Source of the DNA: JADKIH01 sp031367345
GTDB lineage: Bacteria; Bacteroidota; Bacteroidia; AKYH767-A; 2013-40CM-41-45
Reading direction: 5' to 3'
Assembly: GCA_031367345.1 (NCBI GenBank)
Contig: JANLPR010000185.1
Coordinates: 1-42,950 of the forward strand
DNA: 42,950 nt
This document shows positions 1 through 7,147 of this stretch, in pieces. Both the position numbers and the translations under genes were made by a program. Position 1 is the stretch's first letter, and every line of letters begins with the position of its first letter. Below the pieces are notes generated by a model. That model made no database searches. It was not told where the DNA came from and saw only the letters and a program-made list of their open reading frames with translations.

Positions 1-2
1 TC

Positions 3-41
3 CCCCCTGAGCCACCCGCCGCTGCCAAACCACCTGATTAG
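3..41 (+). CDS. possible C-terminal end of a truncated gene
   Basis: Reading frame 3 gives a proline/alanine-rich tail, PPEPPAAAKPPD, ending in TAG at 39-41. This resembles the low-complexity C-terminus of a protein that starts outside the window. The stretch is also much richer in G+C than the A/T-rich sequence that follows it, which fits coding DNA giving way to intergenic DNA. Frame 1 is also open here (to a TAA at 76-78), so the frame choice rests only on composition. No function can be assigned. Confidence 0.35.
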   Translation, partial: PPEPPAAAKPPD

Positions 42-198
42 CAAGAAGTACGGGGTAAATAGCTGCAATGTGGGTTAAAAGAATTTAACGAAAGCTTTTT
101 TTAGTGAGTAGTGAGTGGTATTTGGTAAGTCGAGGATTGTAATTTTAGAATTGAGAGTCGTAATTTGTAATTTGAGAATCGAGATTAAATGCACAACG

Positions 199-550
199 GC
201 GAATTTTTCTGCGAAAATTTACGGGGTCTGCGGGAGAAATATTTTGGTTCCCGCAGAATCCGCAAAGTATTTATCGTAATTCGAATGTCGAGAATTGTAA
301 TTAGATTCATGAGGCATTACTGCAGCGAATTTTTCTGCGAAAATCTGCGGAGTCTGCGGGAGAAATATTTTTGGATCCCGCAGAATCCGCTGAGTACCGC
401 AGAATATTTATCGTAATTCGAATGTCGAGAATTGTAATTTGAATCATGATGAAATACTTCAGCGAATTTTTCTGCGAAAATCTGCGGTGTCAGCGGGAGA
501 TTTTTTTTTGGTTCCTGCAGAATCCGCTGAGTACCGCGAATTTTTCTTTG
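199..550. repeat. three tandem, degenerate ~100 bp repeat units
   Basis: Units start at 199, 325 and 462 with gcgaatttttctgcgaaaat. Each then has an internal inverted repeat: TCTGCGGGA pairs with TCCCGCAGA in units 1 and 2, and the arms are degraded in unit 3. Units 1 and 2 end with the same tail, taattcgaatgtcgagaatt. The units sit 125-137 bases apart. They do not encode a conserved peptide, so they look like intergenic, hairpin-forming repeats rather than gene duplications. Repeated words built on TCTGCGG are, to my recollection, common between genes in Bacteroidota, but I could not check that. Confidence 0.75.
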
Positions 551-583
551 TCATGCTTCTCGCTTCAACTATAAACAAAAAAA

Positions 584-614
584 AGACTACCCTTTAACAG
601 AATAGTCTCCTTTT
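584..614 (-). terminator. terminator of the paaZ-downstream gene
   Basis: AGACTA at 584-589 pairs with TAGTCT at 603-608. Read on the minus strand the hairpin is followed by a run of T (A's at 577-584 on the plus strand). It lies about 20 bases past the stop codon of the gene at 632-1084. Confidence 0.7.
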
Positions 615-631
615 TTAATCTTATAAAAAAA

Positions 632-1084
632 TTAGTTGATGGTATAGCTTGGTAATTTACCTTCGGCTATTAATGTTTCTGTTTTTTCTTTGTGTGCTGT
701 AAAATCGCCGAAACAAAGGGCCGACAACATTTCATCACGTGTCATACTTGTATTGCCCAACTGTTTTTTTATTTCTGTTGCACAACGATCTACGAATATT
801 TCAAAACGTTCCGGCGCCCAGATGTATTCTTTTTTCTGCCAATCGGGCGTAGTGCGATCTATTTTAAATTCATTCGGCAGATCACCGTGAATAATCATTT
901 TAACATCTAAGCCTTCAAATGATTTTGGAAGCAATCGATTGTCAAAAATTAATGGACGACTAACATCGATCACGTGTTTTTTACGCTTTGGGTCGATCAG
1001 TTTTAATCCATTGATGCGAAGTCCCTTTTTCTTAAGGTGACCAAATTTTTTTTCAAATCGGTCTAACGTGTCATAAAGTAACAT
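632..1084 (-). CDS. hypothetical protein downstream of paaZ
   Basis: A 150-residue soluble protein that I do not recognise. It has no signal peptide or membrane segment. The N-terminal third is basic (FEKKFGHLKKKGLR and DPKRKKH), and the C-terminal half is helical and acidic, with TRDEMLSALCFGDFTAHKEK. It starts with ATG 24 bases after the stop codon of paaZ and ends just before a rho-independent terminator, so it is very likely the last gene of a paaZ operon. That position suggests a link to paaZ expression or to the pathway, but the sequence itself shows no catalytic motif. The gene is real on grounds of length, start context and terminator placement. Confidence 0.75.
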   Translation of the reverse strand: MLLYDTLDRFEKKFGHLKKKGLRINGLKLIDPKRKKHVIDVSRPLIFDNRLLPKSFEGLDVKMIIHGDLPNEFKIDRTTPDWQKKEYIWAPERFEIFVDRCATEIKKQLGNTSMTRDEMLSALCFGDFTAHKEKTETLIAEGKLPSYTIN

Positions 1085-1108
1085 GGCGATATTTTTTAAA
1101 ATAGTTTA

Positions 1109-3178
1109 TTATACTAATTGTTTTGTTTGTTCTTGCTCTTTACATGCAACCAATGTCAACACTGTTTCCAGTGCAACAATTTCTTGCTTTTGATTTATTA
1201 CTTGTACATACCACTCAACTACTCCTTGGTTTAATTGTCCTTCGCGTTTATCTTTTTGAGTTTTACGCTGACAAGTTATTTTAACGTGAATAGTATCTCC
1301 AACATATACCGGCTGAATGAATCGTAAATTATCTAATCCATAATTAGCAAGCACAGGCCCCTTCTTTGGATCAACAAAAAGTCCGGCTGCTGCTGAGATC
1401 ACAAAATATCCATGAGCAACTCTCTTTTCAAATATGGATCCTTCTAACGATGTTTCATCCATGTGCGCATAGAAAAAATCGCCGCTGATTCCTGCGAAGT
1501 TTACTATGTCTGCTTCACTCACTGTTCTTCTGTGTGTGATCAATGAATCACCAACATTTATTTCTTCAAAATATTTTCGGAATGGATGAATTACGTCTTC
1601 TTTAGTTTCCGCTCCCGGCAAATATGTATTTAATATTTTTGTAAGTGTAGTTGGTGATCCTTGCAATGCGGTTCTCTGCATGTAATGATACACTCCCCGA
1701 ATTCCTCCCATTTCTTCTCCGCCACCTGCACGCCCCGGACCACCATGTACTAAGTGGGGGAGTGGTGAACCATGACCTGTCGACTCTCCCGCACATTCTT
1801 TGTTGATGATCACCATTCTTCCGTGCAAGGAAGCAGCCCCTATTACCATTTCTTTTGCAAACTTATTATCGGCTGTAAAGATTGATCCTACTAAACTTCC
1901 CTTTCCCATTTTCGCCAACTCAATCGCTTCTTCATTCGATCGATAAGGCATAATCGTGCTTACCGGACCAAAGGCTTCTATTGAATGTGGCTCTAAATGT
2001 TTCATCGGCTCTTTACAATATAACAGCATGGCAGAAATAAATGCTCCTTTTTTTGAATCGGCACCTACTACATCTACGTCGTCTACATTTCCATAAACGA
2101 GATCGCATGATGTCATTAACTGTCGTACTTTATCTTTTACGTCTTTCACTTGCGAGTGACTAGCCAATGGTCCCATTCGTACTCCTTCAACTGCAGGATC
2201 ACCAATCACTGTACTTTTTAATCGCTCGCTCACTGCATTCTTTACTGCTTCAACCAAATTTTCCGGAACAATTACCCGTCTTATTGCCGTACATTTTTGT
2301 CCGGCTTTCACTGTCATTTCTCGTGTTACTTCCTTTACAAAGAGTTTGAACTCTTCTGTTTCAGGTGTGCAATCCGGACCAAGAATAGAACAGTTCAACG
2401 AATCGGCTTCCATGTTGAAGCGAACTGAATTATTCAGAATGGTTGAATTACTCTTTAGCATTCTCCCGGTAGTAGCCGAGCCTGTAAACGTTACTACATC
2501 CTGACAAGTAAGATGGTCGAATAAATCGCCAACGCCTCCACAAATTAATTGGAGTGAACCTTCAGGTAATATTTTTGATGCAATTATTTCTTGAACAACT
2601 AATTCAGTTAAAAAGGATGTTGACGATGCCGGCTTTACAATAGCAGGAACTCCTGCTAATAAATTTACAGCGATCTTTTCTAGCATTCCCCAAACAGGAA
2701 AATTAAAAGCATTTATATGAACGGCTACTCCTTCTAAAGGTACACAAATATGATGACCTACAAAAGTTCCGTTCTTAGAAATCATTTCCATATTGCCATC
2801 AACATAAAACGACTCGTCGGGCAATTCGCGGCGACCTTTACTGGCATAAACAAACAAATTACCAATTCCACCATCGATATCGATCCATGAATCGGCCTTT
2901 GTGGCTCCTGTTGCAGCAGAAAGGGCATAAAAACTTTTTTTCTTTTCGTTCAAATACATCGCCAAAGCCTTGATCATTCGCGCACGCTCATGAAAAGTCA
3001 TTTTGCGAAGTTTTGACCCAGCTGTTTTTCGACCATAATCTAACATACCTCCAAAATCGAGACCTTCACTGGTAGCACTAAAAATTTCATCACCTGTAAT
3101 GGCATTGAACAAAGAGTTGCCAATCCCTTCGCCTTCGACCCATCGGCCTTGAGTATAGTTTTTAAGCTTTAATGCCAT
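1109..3178 (-). CDS. paaZ: phenylacetate ring-cleavage protein PaaZ (aldehyde dehydrogenase + MaoC hydratase)
   Basis: Bifunctional enzyme of aerobic phenylacetyl-CoA breakdown. The C-terminal MaoC-like hydratase opens the oxepin-CoA ring, and the N-terminal NADP-linked aldehyde dehydrogenase oxidises the resulting semialdehyde. Residues 1-520 form the dehydrogenase domain: NFPVWG (159-164), general base E258 in NMEAD, and the nucleophile C296 in GQKCTA. Residues 535-685 form the hotdog hydratase, with the FAGISGDFFYAH motif containing D567 and H572, the residues expected for the hydratase site. The length of 689 matches the full two-domain family, so neither activity looks lost. It is transcribed away from the ribosomal operon, with a 24-base gap to the next gene. 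Other lower-pathway genes lie 13 kb away on the plus strand; oxygenase and ligase genes are absent from this window. Confidence 0.96.
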   Translation of the reverse strand: MALKLKNYTQGRWVEGEGIGNSLFNAITGDEIFSATSEGLDFGGMLDYGRKTAGSKLRKMTFHERARMIKALAMYLNEKKKSFYALSAATGATKADSWIDIDGGIGNLFVYASKGRRELPDESFYVDGNMEMISKNGTFVGHHICVPLEGVAVHINAFNFPVWGMLEKIAVNLLAGVPAIVKPASSTSFLTELVVQEIIASKILPEGSLQLICGGVGDLFDHLTCQDVVTFTGSATTGRMLKSNSTILNNSVRFNMEADSLNCSILGPDCTPETEEFKLFVKEVTREMTVKAGQKCTAIRRVIVPENLVEAVKNAVSERLKSTVIGDPAVEGVRMGPLASHSQVKDVKDKVRQLMTSCDLVYGNVDDVDVVGADSKKGAFISAMLLYCKEPMKHLEPHSIEAFGPVSTIMPYRSNEEAIELAKMGKGSLVGSIFTADNKFAKEMVIGAASLHGRMVIINKECAGESTGHGSPLPHLVHGGPGRAGGGEEMGGIRGVYHYMQRTALQGSPTTLTKILNTYLPGAETKEDVIHPFRKYFEEINVGDSLITHRRTVSEADIVNFAGISGDFFYAHMDETSLEGSIFEKRVAHGYFVISAAAGLFVDPKKGPVLANYGLDNLRFIQPVYVGDTIHVKITCQRKTQKDKREGQLNQGVVEWYVQVINQKQEIVALETVLTLVACKEQEQTKQLV

Positions 3179-3509
3179 TGTTTTTCAATAAATAGGGCTG
3201 AAACAGCCATTCCCGACAAGCCTTACGGTTGTCGGAGTTAATTGACCAACTATTCACTCTCAATTAGTTACTGAATGTGGTCGTCGATAAATAGGACTGA
3301 AAATAGCGTGGTCAAAGATAACCTAAAGTAGGCGGATGTCAAGTAGACGACCACATTAATTAACAGTTTTCTTGATCTTTTTTCCGATTATTTTTTGGTG
3401 GAGAAAATAGTTCGTCGATTTCCTGTGTTTGGCTTGTATTTGTCTGAAAATTATCTACATTTGCAGCCCAAATAAAAATTATCTCCGTTAAAAAAACAAA
3501 ACAACAAAC
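3179..3509. promoter_or_regulatory. divergent control region paaZ / rpsF
   Basis: This 331-base gap holds several symmetrical elements on the paaZ side. A hairpin of 7-base arms CCGACAA (3213-3219) and TTGTCGG (3229-3235) has no T-run. AATGTGGTCGTC (3274-3285) and its exact inverse (3346-3357) lie 60 bases apart. A direct repeat ataaataggRctgaaa occurs at 3188-3203 and 3287-3302. The rpsF promoter is at 3434-3463. I saw no clear TAnnTTTG box for paaZ. The paired elements are candidates for regulator binding, as expected for an inducible catabolic gene, but no regulator gene is present. Confidence 0.5.
3434..3463 (+). promoter_or_regulatory. rpsF operon promoter
   Basis: TTG at 3434-3436, a 19-base spacer, and TACATTTG at 3456-3463, an exact match to the Bacteroidota -7 consensus TAnnTTTG. 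It lies 46 bases before the rpsF start, predicting a short A-rich leader. Confidence 0.75.
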
Positions 3510-3869
3510 ATGTTAAATCAGTATGAGATGGTGTTCATTATGACTCCTGTTCTTTCGGAGGAACAGATGATGGATACTGTCACCAAATTCAAGAAAATCC
3601 TCACCGACAACGGTTCCGAAATTGTTCATGAGAACAACTGGGGATTACGCAAGCTGGCTTACCCGATCCAAAAGAAAAACACGGGATTTTACTACTTGAT
3701 AGAGATTAAAGCGCAAGGCGATTTAATTAATAAAGTAGAAGTCGAGTTTCGACGTGACGAACGTATTATGCGTTTCCTTACTGTGAAACTTGATAAACAC
3801 GCAATAGCGTACAATGAGAAAAAGCGGAAGAACGCTGCATTGAAAAAAGAAGAAGAAAAAGTTGCCTAA
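3510..3869 (+). CDS. rpsF: 30S ribosomal protein bS6
   Basis: Small-subunit protein that forms a heterodimer with bS18 on the platform of the 30S particle. The 119-residue length is usual. The N-terminus NQYEMVFIMTPVLSEEQ and the core ENNWGLRKLAYPIQKKN, followed by GFYYLIE, are the family's hallmarks, and the tail is lysine/glutamate-rich (EKKRKNAALKKEEEKVA). It is the first gene of rpsF-rpsR-rplI, a conserved order. The start ATG follows an A-rich stretch (aaaacaacaaac) with no Shine-Dalgarno, as is normal in this phylum. Confidence 0.97.
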   Translation: MLNQYEMVFIMTPVLSEEQMMDTVTKFKKILTDNGSEIVHENNWGLRKLAYPIQKKNTGFYYLIEIKAQGDLINKVEVEFRRDERIMRFLTVKLDKHAIAYNEKKRKNAALKKEEEKVA

Positions 3870-3884
3870 AACCACGGAAAAAAG

Positions 3885-4151
3885 ATGAGCGCACAAAATG
3901 AAGTACGTTACCTCAACCCACCCGCGGTTGACACGTCAAAAAAGAAATACTGCCGTTTTCTAAAAAGCGGAATTAAATACATCGACTATAAAGATGGAAA
4001 CTTCCTTCTTCGTTTTGTAAACGAACAAGGTAAAGTATTGCCACGTCGCCTTACCGGTACTTCATTGAAGTATCAGCGTAAAGTTGGACAAGCTATTAAA
4101 CGCGCGCGTCACATTGCGTTGATGCCGTATGTATCTGATCTATTAAAATAA
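3885..4151 (+). CDS. rpsR: 30S ribosomal protein bS18
   Basis: Partner of bS6 on the 30S platform. The 88-residue protein carries the signature YCRFLKSGIKYIDYKD and the strongly conserved RRLTGTSLKYQRKVGQAIKR, ending in ALMPYVSDLL. It begins 15 bases after rpsF. Its stop codon (4149-4151) overlaps the Shine-Dalgarno of rplI, so termination here and initiation at rplI are physically close and may be coupled. In published Bacteroidota ribosome structures, bS6, bS18 and bS21 help hold the anti-Shine-Dalgarno tail of 16S rRNA, which makes this operon relevant to initiation control. Confidence 0.97.
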   Translation: MSAQNEVRYLNPPAVDTSKKKYCRFLKSGIKYIDYKDGNFLLRFVNEQGKVLPRRLTGTSLKYQRKVGQAIKRARHIALMPYVSDLLK

Positions 4152-4155
4152 GGAG
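4150..4155 (+). promoter_or_regulatory. Shine-Dalgarno of rplI
   Basis: AAGGAG is placed 8 bases before the ATG at 4164 and overlaps the rpsR stop codon. Most genes in this window have only A/T-rich sequence in this position, so a well-spaced, strong match is unusual here. Confidence 0.75.
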
Positions 4156-4163
4156 AACGAACT

Positions 4164-4610
4164 ATGGAAATTATCTTAAAACAAGATTTGGATAACTTAG
4201 GTTATGCAGATGAGATTGTGAAGGTTAAGTCAGGTTATGCTCGTAACTTCCTTTTCCCACGCGGACTTGCATCTATTGCAAATGAAGAGAACCGTAAAGT
4301 TCTTGCTGAAACGATGAAACAACGTGCTCACAAAGCACAAAAGATCAGAGGTGATGCAGAAGCGGTAGCTAAGCAATTAGAAGCAATGGTTATTAAACTT
4401 GGTGCTAAAGTTGGTGAAAGCGGAAAGATCTACGGATCTGTTAACGCTCTTCAGTTAGCTGATGCTCTTTCTAAGCACGGTGTTATTGTTGATCGTAAAA
4501 AGATCCACCTTGACGCTGATCACATCAAAGCACTTGGTATGTACACTGCTATTGTGAATCTTCACAAAGACGTAAAAGCTAAAGTGAACTTCGAAGTAAT
4601 CGCTGAATAA
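4164..4610 (+). CDS. rplI: 50S ribosomal protein bL9
   Basis: Large-subunit protein that binds 23S rRNA near the L1 stalk base and reaches towards the neighbouring ribosome. The 148-residue length is typical. The N-terminal domain has the family signature MEIILKQDLDNLGYADEIVKVK and then GYARNFLFPRGLA. A long helix follows (about residues 42-75), then the C-terminal domain with GKIYGSVNALQLADAL and DRKKIHL. It is the last gene of the operon and is followed at once by a strong terminator. It is the only gene of the three with a clear Shine-Dalgarno. Confidence 0.97.
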   Translation: MEIILKQDLDNLGYADEIVKVKSGYARNFLFPRGLASIANEENRKVLAETMKQRAHKAQKIRGDAEAVAKQLEAMVIKLGAKVGESGKIYGSVNALQLADALSKHGVIVDRKKIHLDADHIKALGMYTAIVNLHKDVKAKVNFEVIAE

Positions 4611-4645
4611 CTTTTGGAAAGTATTTAATTTACTTTCTACAAATA

Positions 4646-4678
4646 AAAAAAGCTGTCTCCTTGAGGCAGCTTTTTTTT
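4646..4678 (+). terminator. rplI operon terminator
   Basis: AGCTGTCTC (4651-4659) pairs with GAGGCAGCT (4663-4671), allowing one G-T pair. The stem is followed by a run of eight T's. Confidence 0.9.
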
Positions 4679-4748
4679 ATTTCAACTAATGAAGGTTAAA
4701 AATTTATCTGCTCCGCCGGTTATGCTTTTAATTTTCTTTAATGCCTTG

Positions 4749-4843
4749 CGCCGCTTCGACGACCATCCGTCCGTTGTTGTACACTTGTAGAGATTGATCC
4801 ACTTTTCAAAACTCGCCGCTTCGACGGAGATCCGTCCGTTGTT
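4749..4843. repeat. pair of 30 bp direct repeats
   Basis: Copies at 4749-4778 and 4814-4843 both run cgccgcttcgac, a 4-base variable part, then atccgtccgttgtt. They differ at only about four positions and are far richer in G+C than the surrounding A/T-rich sequence. The origin is unknown. Confidence 0.7.
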
Positions 4844-5046
4844 TTGAGTTGTGTGATATTCAACCACATTTAAATGCTCATCATGTTTAATTACCGATAG
4901 TATTTTTTAATAGGTAATTATCAATTTTTTTGAAAAATACTGTTCGATACCGTTTTAACTAATGATGTCAGGAGAACAATTTCCTTTTTCGCCAATTAAA
5001 TAAAAGCCCGACTGTACTCATTTCCAATAGCAATCGGAAATGATTG

Positions 5047-5096
5047 CAACGCAAAATTTATTTGGATTGAGATATAAAAATTAATGACAAATGGTT
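5047..5096. repeat. copy 1 of a dispersed ~50 bp repeat
   Basis: This segment aligns by eye with 7031-7083: shared words include caacgcaaa, ttattt and aaaaattaa, in the same order and spacing. Both copies lie downstream of minus-strand T9SS cargo genes. The match is imperfect. Confidence 0.5.
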
Positions 5097-5323
5097 GAAT
5101 GGGCCGGCGCAGATGAATTACTGTAGATAAAATGGGCAAGTAAAAATTGCTGTAATTAATTTGCACAATATATTTTAAAAATGAGAATTGAAAGGTTGTC
5201 ATTACTTTCAACTTTTGCCAACAATTCTCCTGTGGAATCCCTCTTAGCAACAAGCAAATTCACAAGGTCTCGTAAATTTTCGCTCAATATTCGCTTTTCA
5301 TTTTATGTATTTACAAATTAGAG

Positions 5324-5352
5324 TTGACAATAATTAGGATCAAATACATTTG
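5324..5352 (+). promoter_or_regulatory. promoter-like sequence facing into a T9SS gene
   Basis: TTG at 5324-5326, an 18-base spacer and TACATTTG at 5345-5352 match the Bacteroidota promoter pattern on the plus strand. No plus-strand gene follows. A transcript from here would run antisense to the T9SS cargo gene at 5372-6772. It may be a fossil or a chance match in A/T-rich DNA. Confidence 0.35.
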
Positions 5353-5371
5353 AAGACCGACTCTAGCGGGT

Positions 5372-6772
5372 TTACTCACCAACAATTGATAATTTATCGG
5401 AAAATATTTTATACTTTGTTCTTATCTGATAAAAATAAATCGCTGATGAAATAGTAGGTAAGGTGAATTTCGTTTCATTGTGCTCTGACAAAATGAAACG
5501 GCCTTGTGGATCATAGATGGAAATTTCAAAAGGTTCATTTAAATCTGTAATTGTAACTTGTTTGGAAACTAGATTGAAACTAACGAACGGTTTGCCATTT
5601 TGAATGATAGATAAGTCAGAAACAAAATTAAATAATCCACTTGAATCAATTTTAACAATATAAATTTTTGGATAGTTCGCCACATTTTCAACTTGTCCAC
5701 AAACGACTATTGAATGATCAGCAGCTTCAACGATCGATCTTCCTAAGCTTGAATAACAACCAAAACTATCTTGTAAGCAAAATCTTTTCTTCCAGATTAA
5801 GTTTCCGACACTATTGGTTTTAGTCACTAAAAGATTTGCGTCTTGATTAGTATCTATAGCAGTTCCAGTAAGTAGAATATTGGATTGATCATCGACGGCG
5901 GACGAGAATACATATTCTTTGTCAACGGAATTTATTCGATTCAAACTTATCGGTTGACCGCTAGAATCTGTAATCATAATCGTAATTTGTGCATTGCCTA
6001 TTGAATCAAATTGCTGTCCGCTGATTACAAACTCATTGCCAGACTTGTTAAGCGAAATTCCTCTTATTGAATCTGGATTGGAATATTCATTGGTAGTTAG
6101 AAGAGATCCTGAAGTATCTACTTTACAAAATATTGTTTTCAGAAAAGTGTTATTGATACCATAACCAAGAATAAAAAGCTCGTTATTTTTTACGAGTACA
6201 TCTATGGCTTGTGAAATGTTAGGAAAACTTCCAATTGTTTTTTCCCATAGTAACAATCCGTAAGAATTTACTTTGTAAATTCTTACTCCCATGTTTGGAG
6301 TATTTACAATACAATATATGTTTAATGAATCGTCGCAAACTATTTTTACACACTGTAAATCCATCAAAGTGTCGCGAAGAATTGTTTCGACGAGTAGATT
6401 TCCAAAATGATCAACTTTTGTGAGAGAAATTTCTTTCGTAGCAGTAGTGAAATTAAAATGATCATAAGTAATAGGAAAGTAAAAGGAATTAGCGGCTGCG
6501 ATCAAATTCCCAATTGATTCATCATTTGTTCCCTTTGAAAAAACTTTGTTGAACAGCACTTTTCCTGTGTCGTTTAGGGAAATCAAACATTCGGAACTTG
6601 CACATGAGCCACAATCATCAGAAATAGAAGTCAGGTAAAAAACCGAATTGTTTTCTAGTATTGAAACGCCTGCTTGCTTATTTCCTTGAATGAGGTAACT
6701 CTTTTCAAAAAAATTCTGTCCAGAACTTTTTTTAACAAGTAAGATAAATAAGAAGAGGAATAGATATTTCAT
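5372..6772 (-). CDS. secreted T9SS cargo protein with propeller-like repeats
   Basis: A 466-residue exported protein. Residues 1-18 are a signal peptide (MKYLFLFLFILLVKKSSG). Residues 20-380 hold repeats of about 50-65 residues with the recurring pattern of a hydrophobic strand, an NSYGLLLWEK-type turn (also NSVGNLIWKK) and a glycine-rich strand, as in bacterial beta-propellers. The last 80 residues resemble a T9SS sorting domain (ISIYDPQGRFI, then AIYFYQIRT), although the usual PNP motif is missing. The start codon overlaps the stop of a decayed upstream coding frame (ATGA at 6769-6772). The function is unknown; these proteins are usually surface or extracellular. The conserved frame and clear signal peptide make it a real gene. 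Confidence 0.85.
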   Translation of the reverse strand: MKYLFLFLFILLVKKSSGQNFFEKSYLIQGNKQAGVSILENNSVFYLTSISDDCGSCASSECLISLNDTGKVLFNKVFSKGTNDESIGNLIAAANSFYFPITYDHFNFTTATKEISLTKVDHFGNLLVETILRDTLMDLQCVKIVCDDSLNIYCIVNTPNMGVRIYKVNSYGLLLWEKTIGSFPNISQAIDVLVKNNELFILGYGINNTFLKTIFCKVDTSGSLLTTNEYSNPDSIRGISLNKSGNEFVISGQQFDSIGNAQITIMITDSSGQPISLNRINSVDKEYVFSSAVDDQSNILLTGTAIDTNQDANLLVTKTNSVGNLIWKKRFCLQDSFGCYSSLGRSIVEAADHSIVVCGQVENVANYPKIYIVKIDSSGLFNFVSDLSIIQNGKPFVSFNLVSKQVTITDLNEPFEISIYDPQGRFILSEHNETKFTLPTISSAIYFYQIRTKYKIFSDKLSIVGE

Positions 6773-6978
6773 TTTACTATTGAAATCGCGTTGTTTATAA
6801 GGTCGCCATTGGTGTTGACAAAATGTCCAATATAAAAGCCGTTTGGTAATAAAGGGATAGGAATTTCTTTTGAGTTTATCCCTTCCCTCTGAAATGCCAA
6901 TTTGCCACTATAATCATAAAGCCTTAGAGATTGAATTTCGAATTCTTTTGAAATGATTGAATTTGTTTCTGCAATAGA
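6769..6978 (-). pseudogene. remnant: T9SS C-terminal sorting domain without its gene
   Basis: This frame reads 69 residues ending in TGA, with no start codon and an in-frame TGA immediately upstream (6979-6981). The peptide contains LRLYDYSGKLAFQREG and LPNGFYIGHFV, the typical strand pattern and final G-F-Y turn of T9SS type A sorting domains. The rest of the protein is missing; the DNA upstream to 7147 has stops in all frames on this strand. The remnant's stop overlaps the ATG of the next cargo gene by the ATGA arrangement, so the two were probably once consecutive genes of one transcript. Alternatively, the neighbours could have been brought together by a deletion. Confidence 0.75.
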
Positions 6979-7147
6979 TCAAACTTGATTGTACCAGATA
7001 CACAAGTTTTGCTTTTAATTTTCTTCGAATCAACGCAAACCTTATTTGCTTTGAAATAGAAAAATTAACGACGAATGATTTACAAGTACCTCAAAGTTGG
7101 TCAACTCCTTTCTTTTACAACGTATGCTTTTTGTATAATGAAATTCT
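6979..7147. other. non-coding DNA between T9SS genes, with repeat copy 2
   Basis: No gene. The segment 7031-7083 resembles 5047-5096. Short pieces in several frames could be decayed coding sequence continuing the remnant at 6769-6978, but none can be followed with confidence. Confidence 0.5.

Larger units (their letters stand above)
42..631. other. 590-base intergenic region with repeat cluster
   Basis: No credible gene. A 75-codon open frame at 189-416 is a by-product of the repeats: its peptide repeats itself around ENLRGLREKYF and ENLRSLREKYF. The stretch 120-187 carries looser copies of a short motif like gtcgagaattgtaattt. The three main repeat copies lie at 199-302, 325-440 and 462-550, and the terminator of the hypothetical gene on the minus strand is at 584-608. 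Confidence 0.7.
4680..5371. other. gene-poor 690-base stretch with short repeats
   Basis: No convincing gene. Open frames at 4682-4867 and 4996-5253 on the minus strand show no family resemblance, and the first is built partly from a DNA repeat. The region holds a 30 bp repeat pair (4749-4778 and 4814-4843), interleaved inverted repeats (4888-4941), a segment resembling 7031-7083 (5047-5096), and a plus-strand promoter-like sequence (5324-5352). Together with the decayed gene at 6769-6978, this looks like a site of past insertion or loss. Confidence 0.6.

Noticed and set aside
189..416. 75-residue open frame on the plus strand
   Set aside because: Built from the repeat units at 199-440; the peptide repeats itself and matches no family.
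1..631. Possible CRISPR array in the repeat cluster
   Set aside because: Only three imperfect, long units with variable spacing and no cas genes.
4682..4867. 61-residue open frame on the minus strand
   Set aside because: Spans both copies of the 30-bp DNA repeat and has no recognisable domain or initiation context.
4888..4941. Interleaved inverted repeats TAATTACC/GGTAATTA and AGTATTTTT/AAAAATACT resembling a pseudoknot
   Set aside because: The arms are A/T-rich and short; chance pairing in such DNA is likely and no RNA family is recognised.
4996..5253. 85-residue open frame on the minus strand
   Set aside because: No recognisable domain and A/T-rich composition; the DNA partly duplicates 7031-7083 in another frame.
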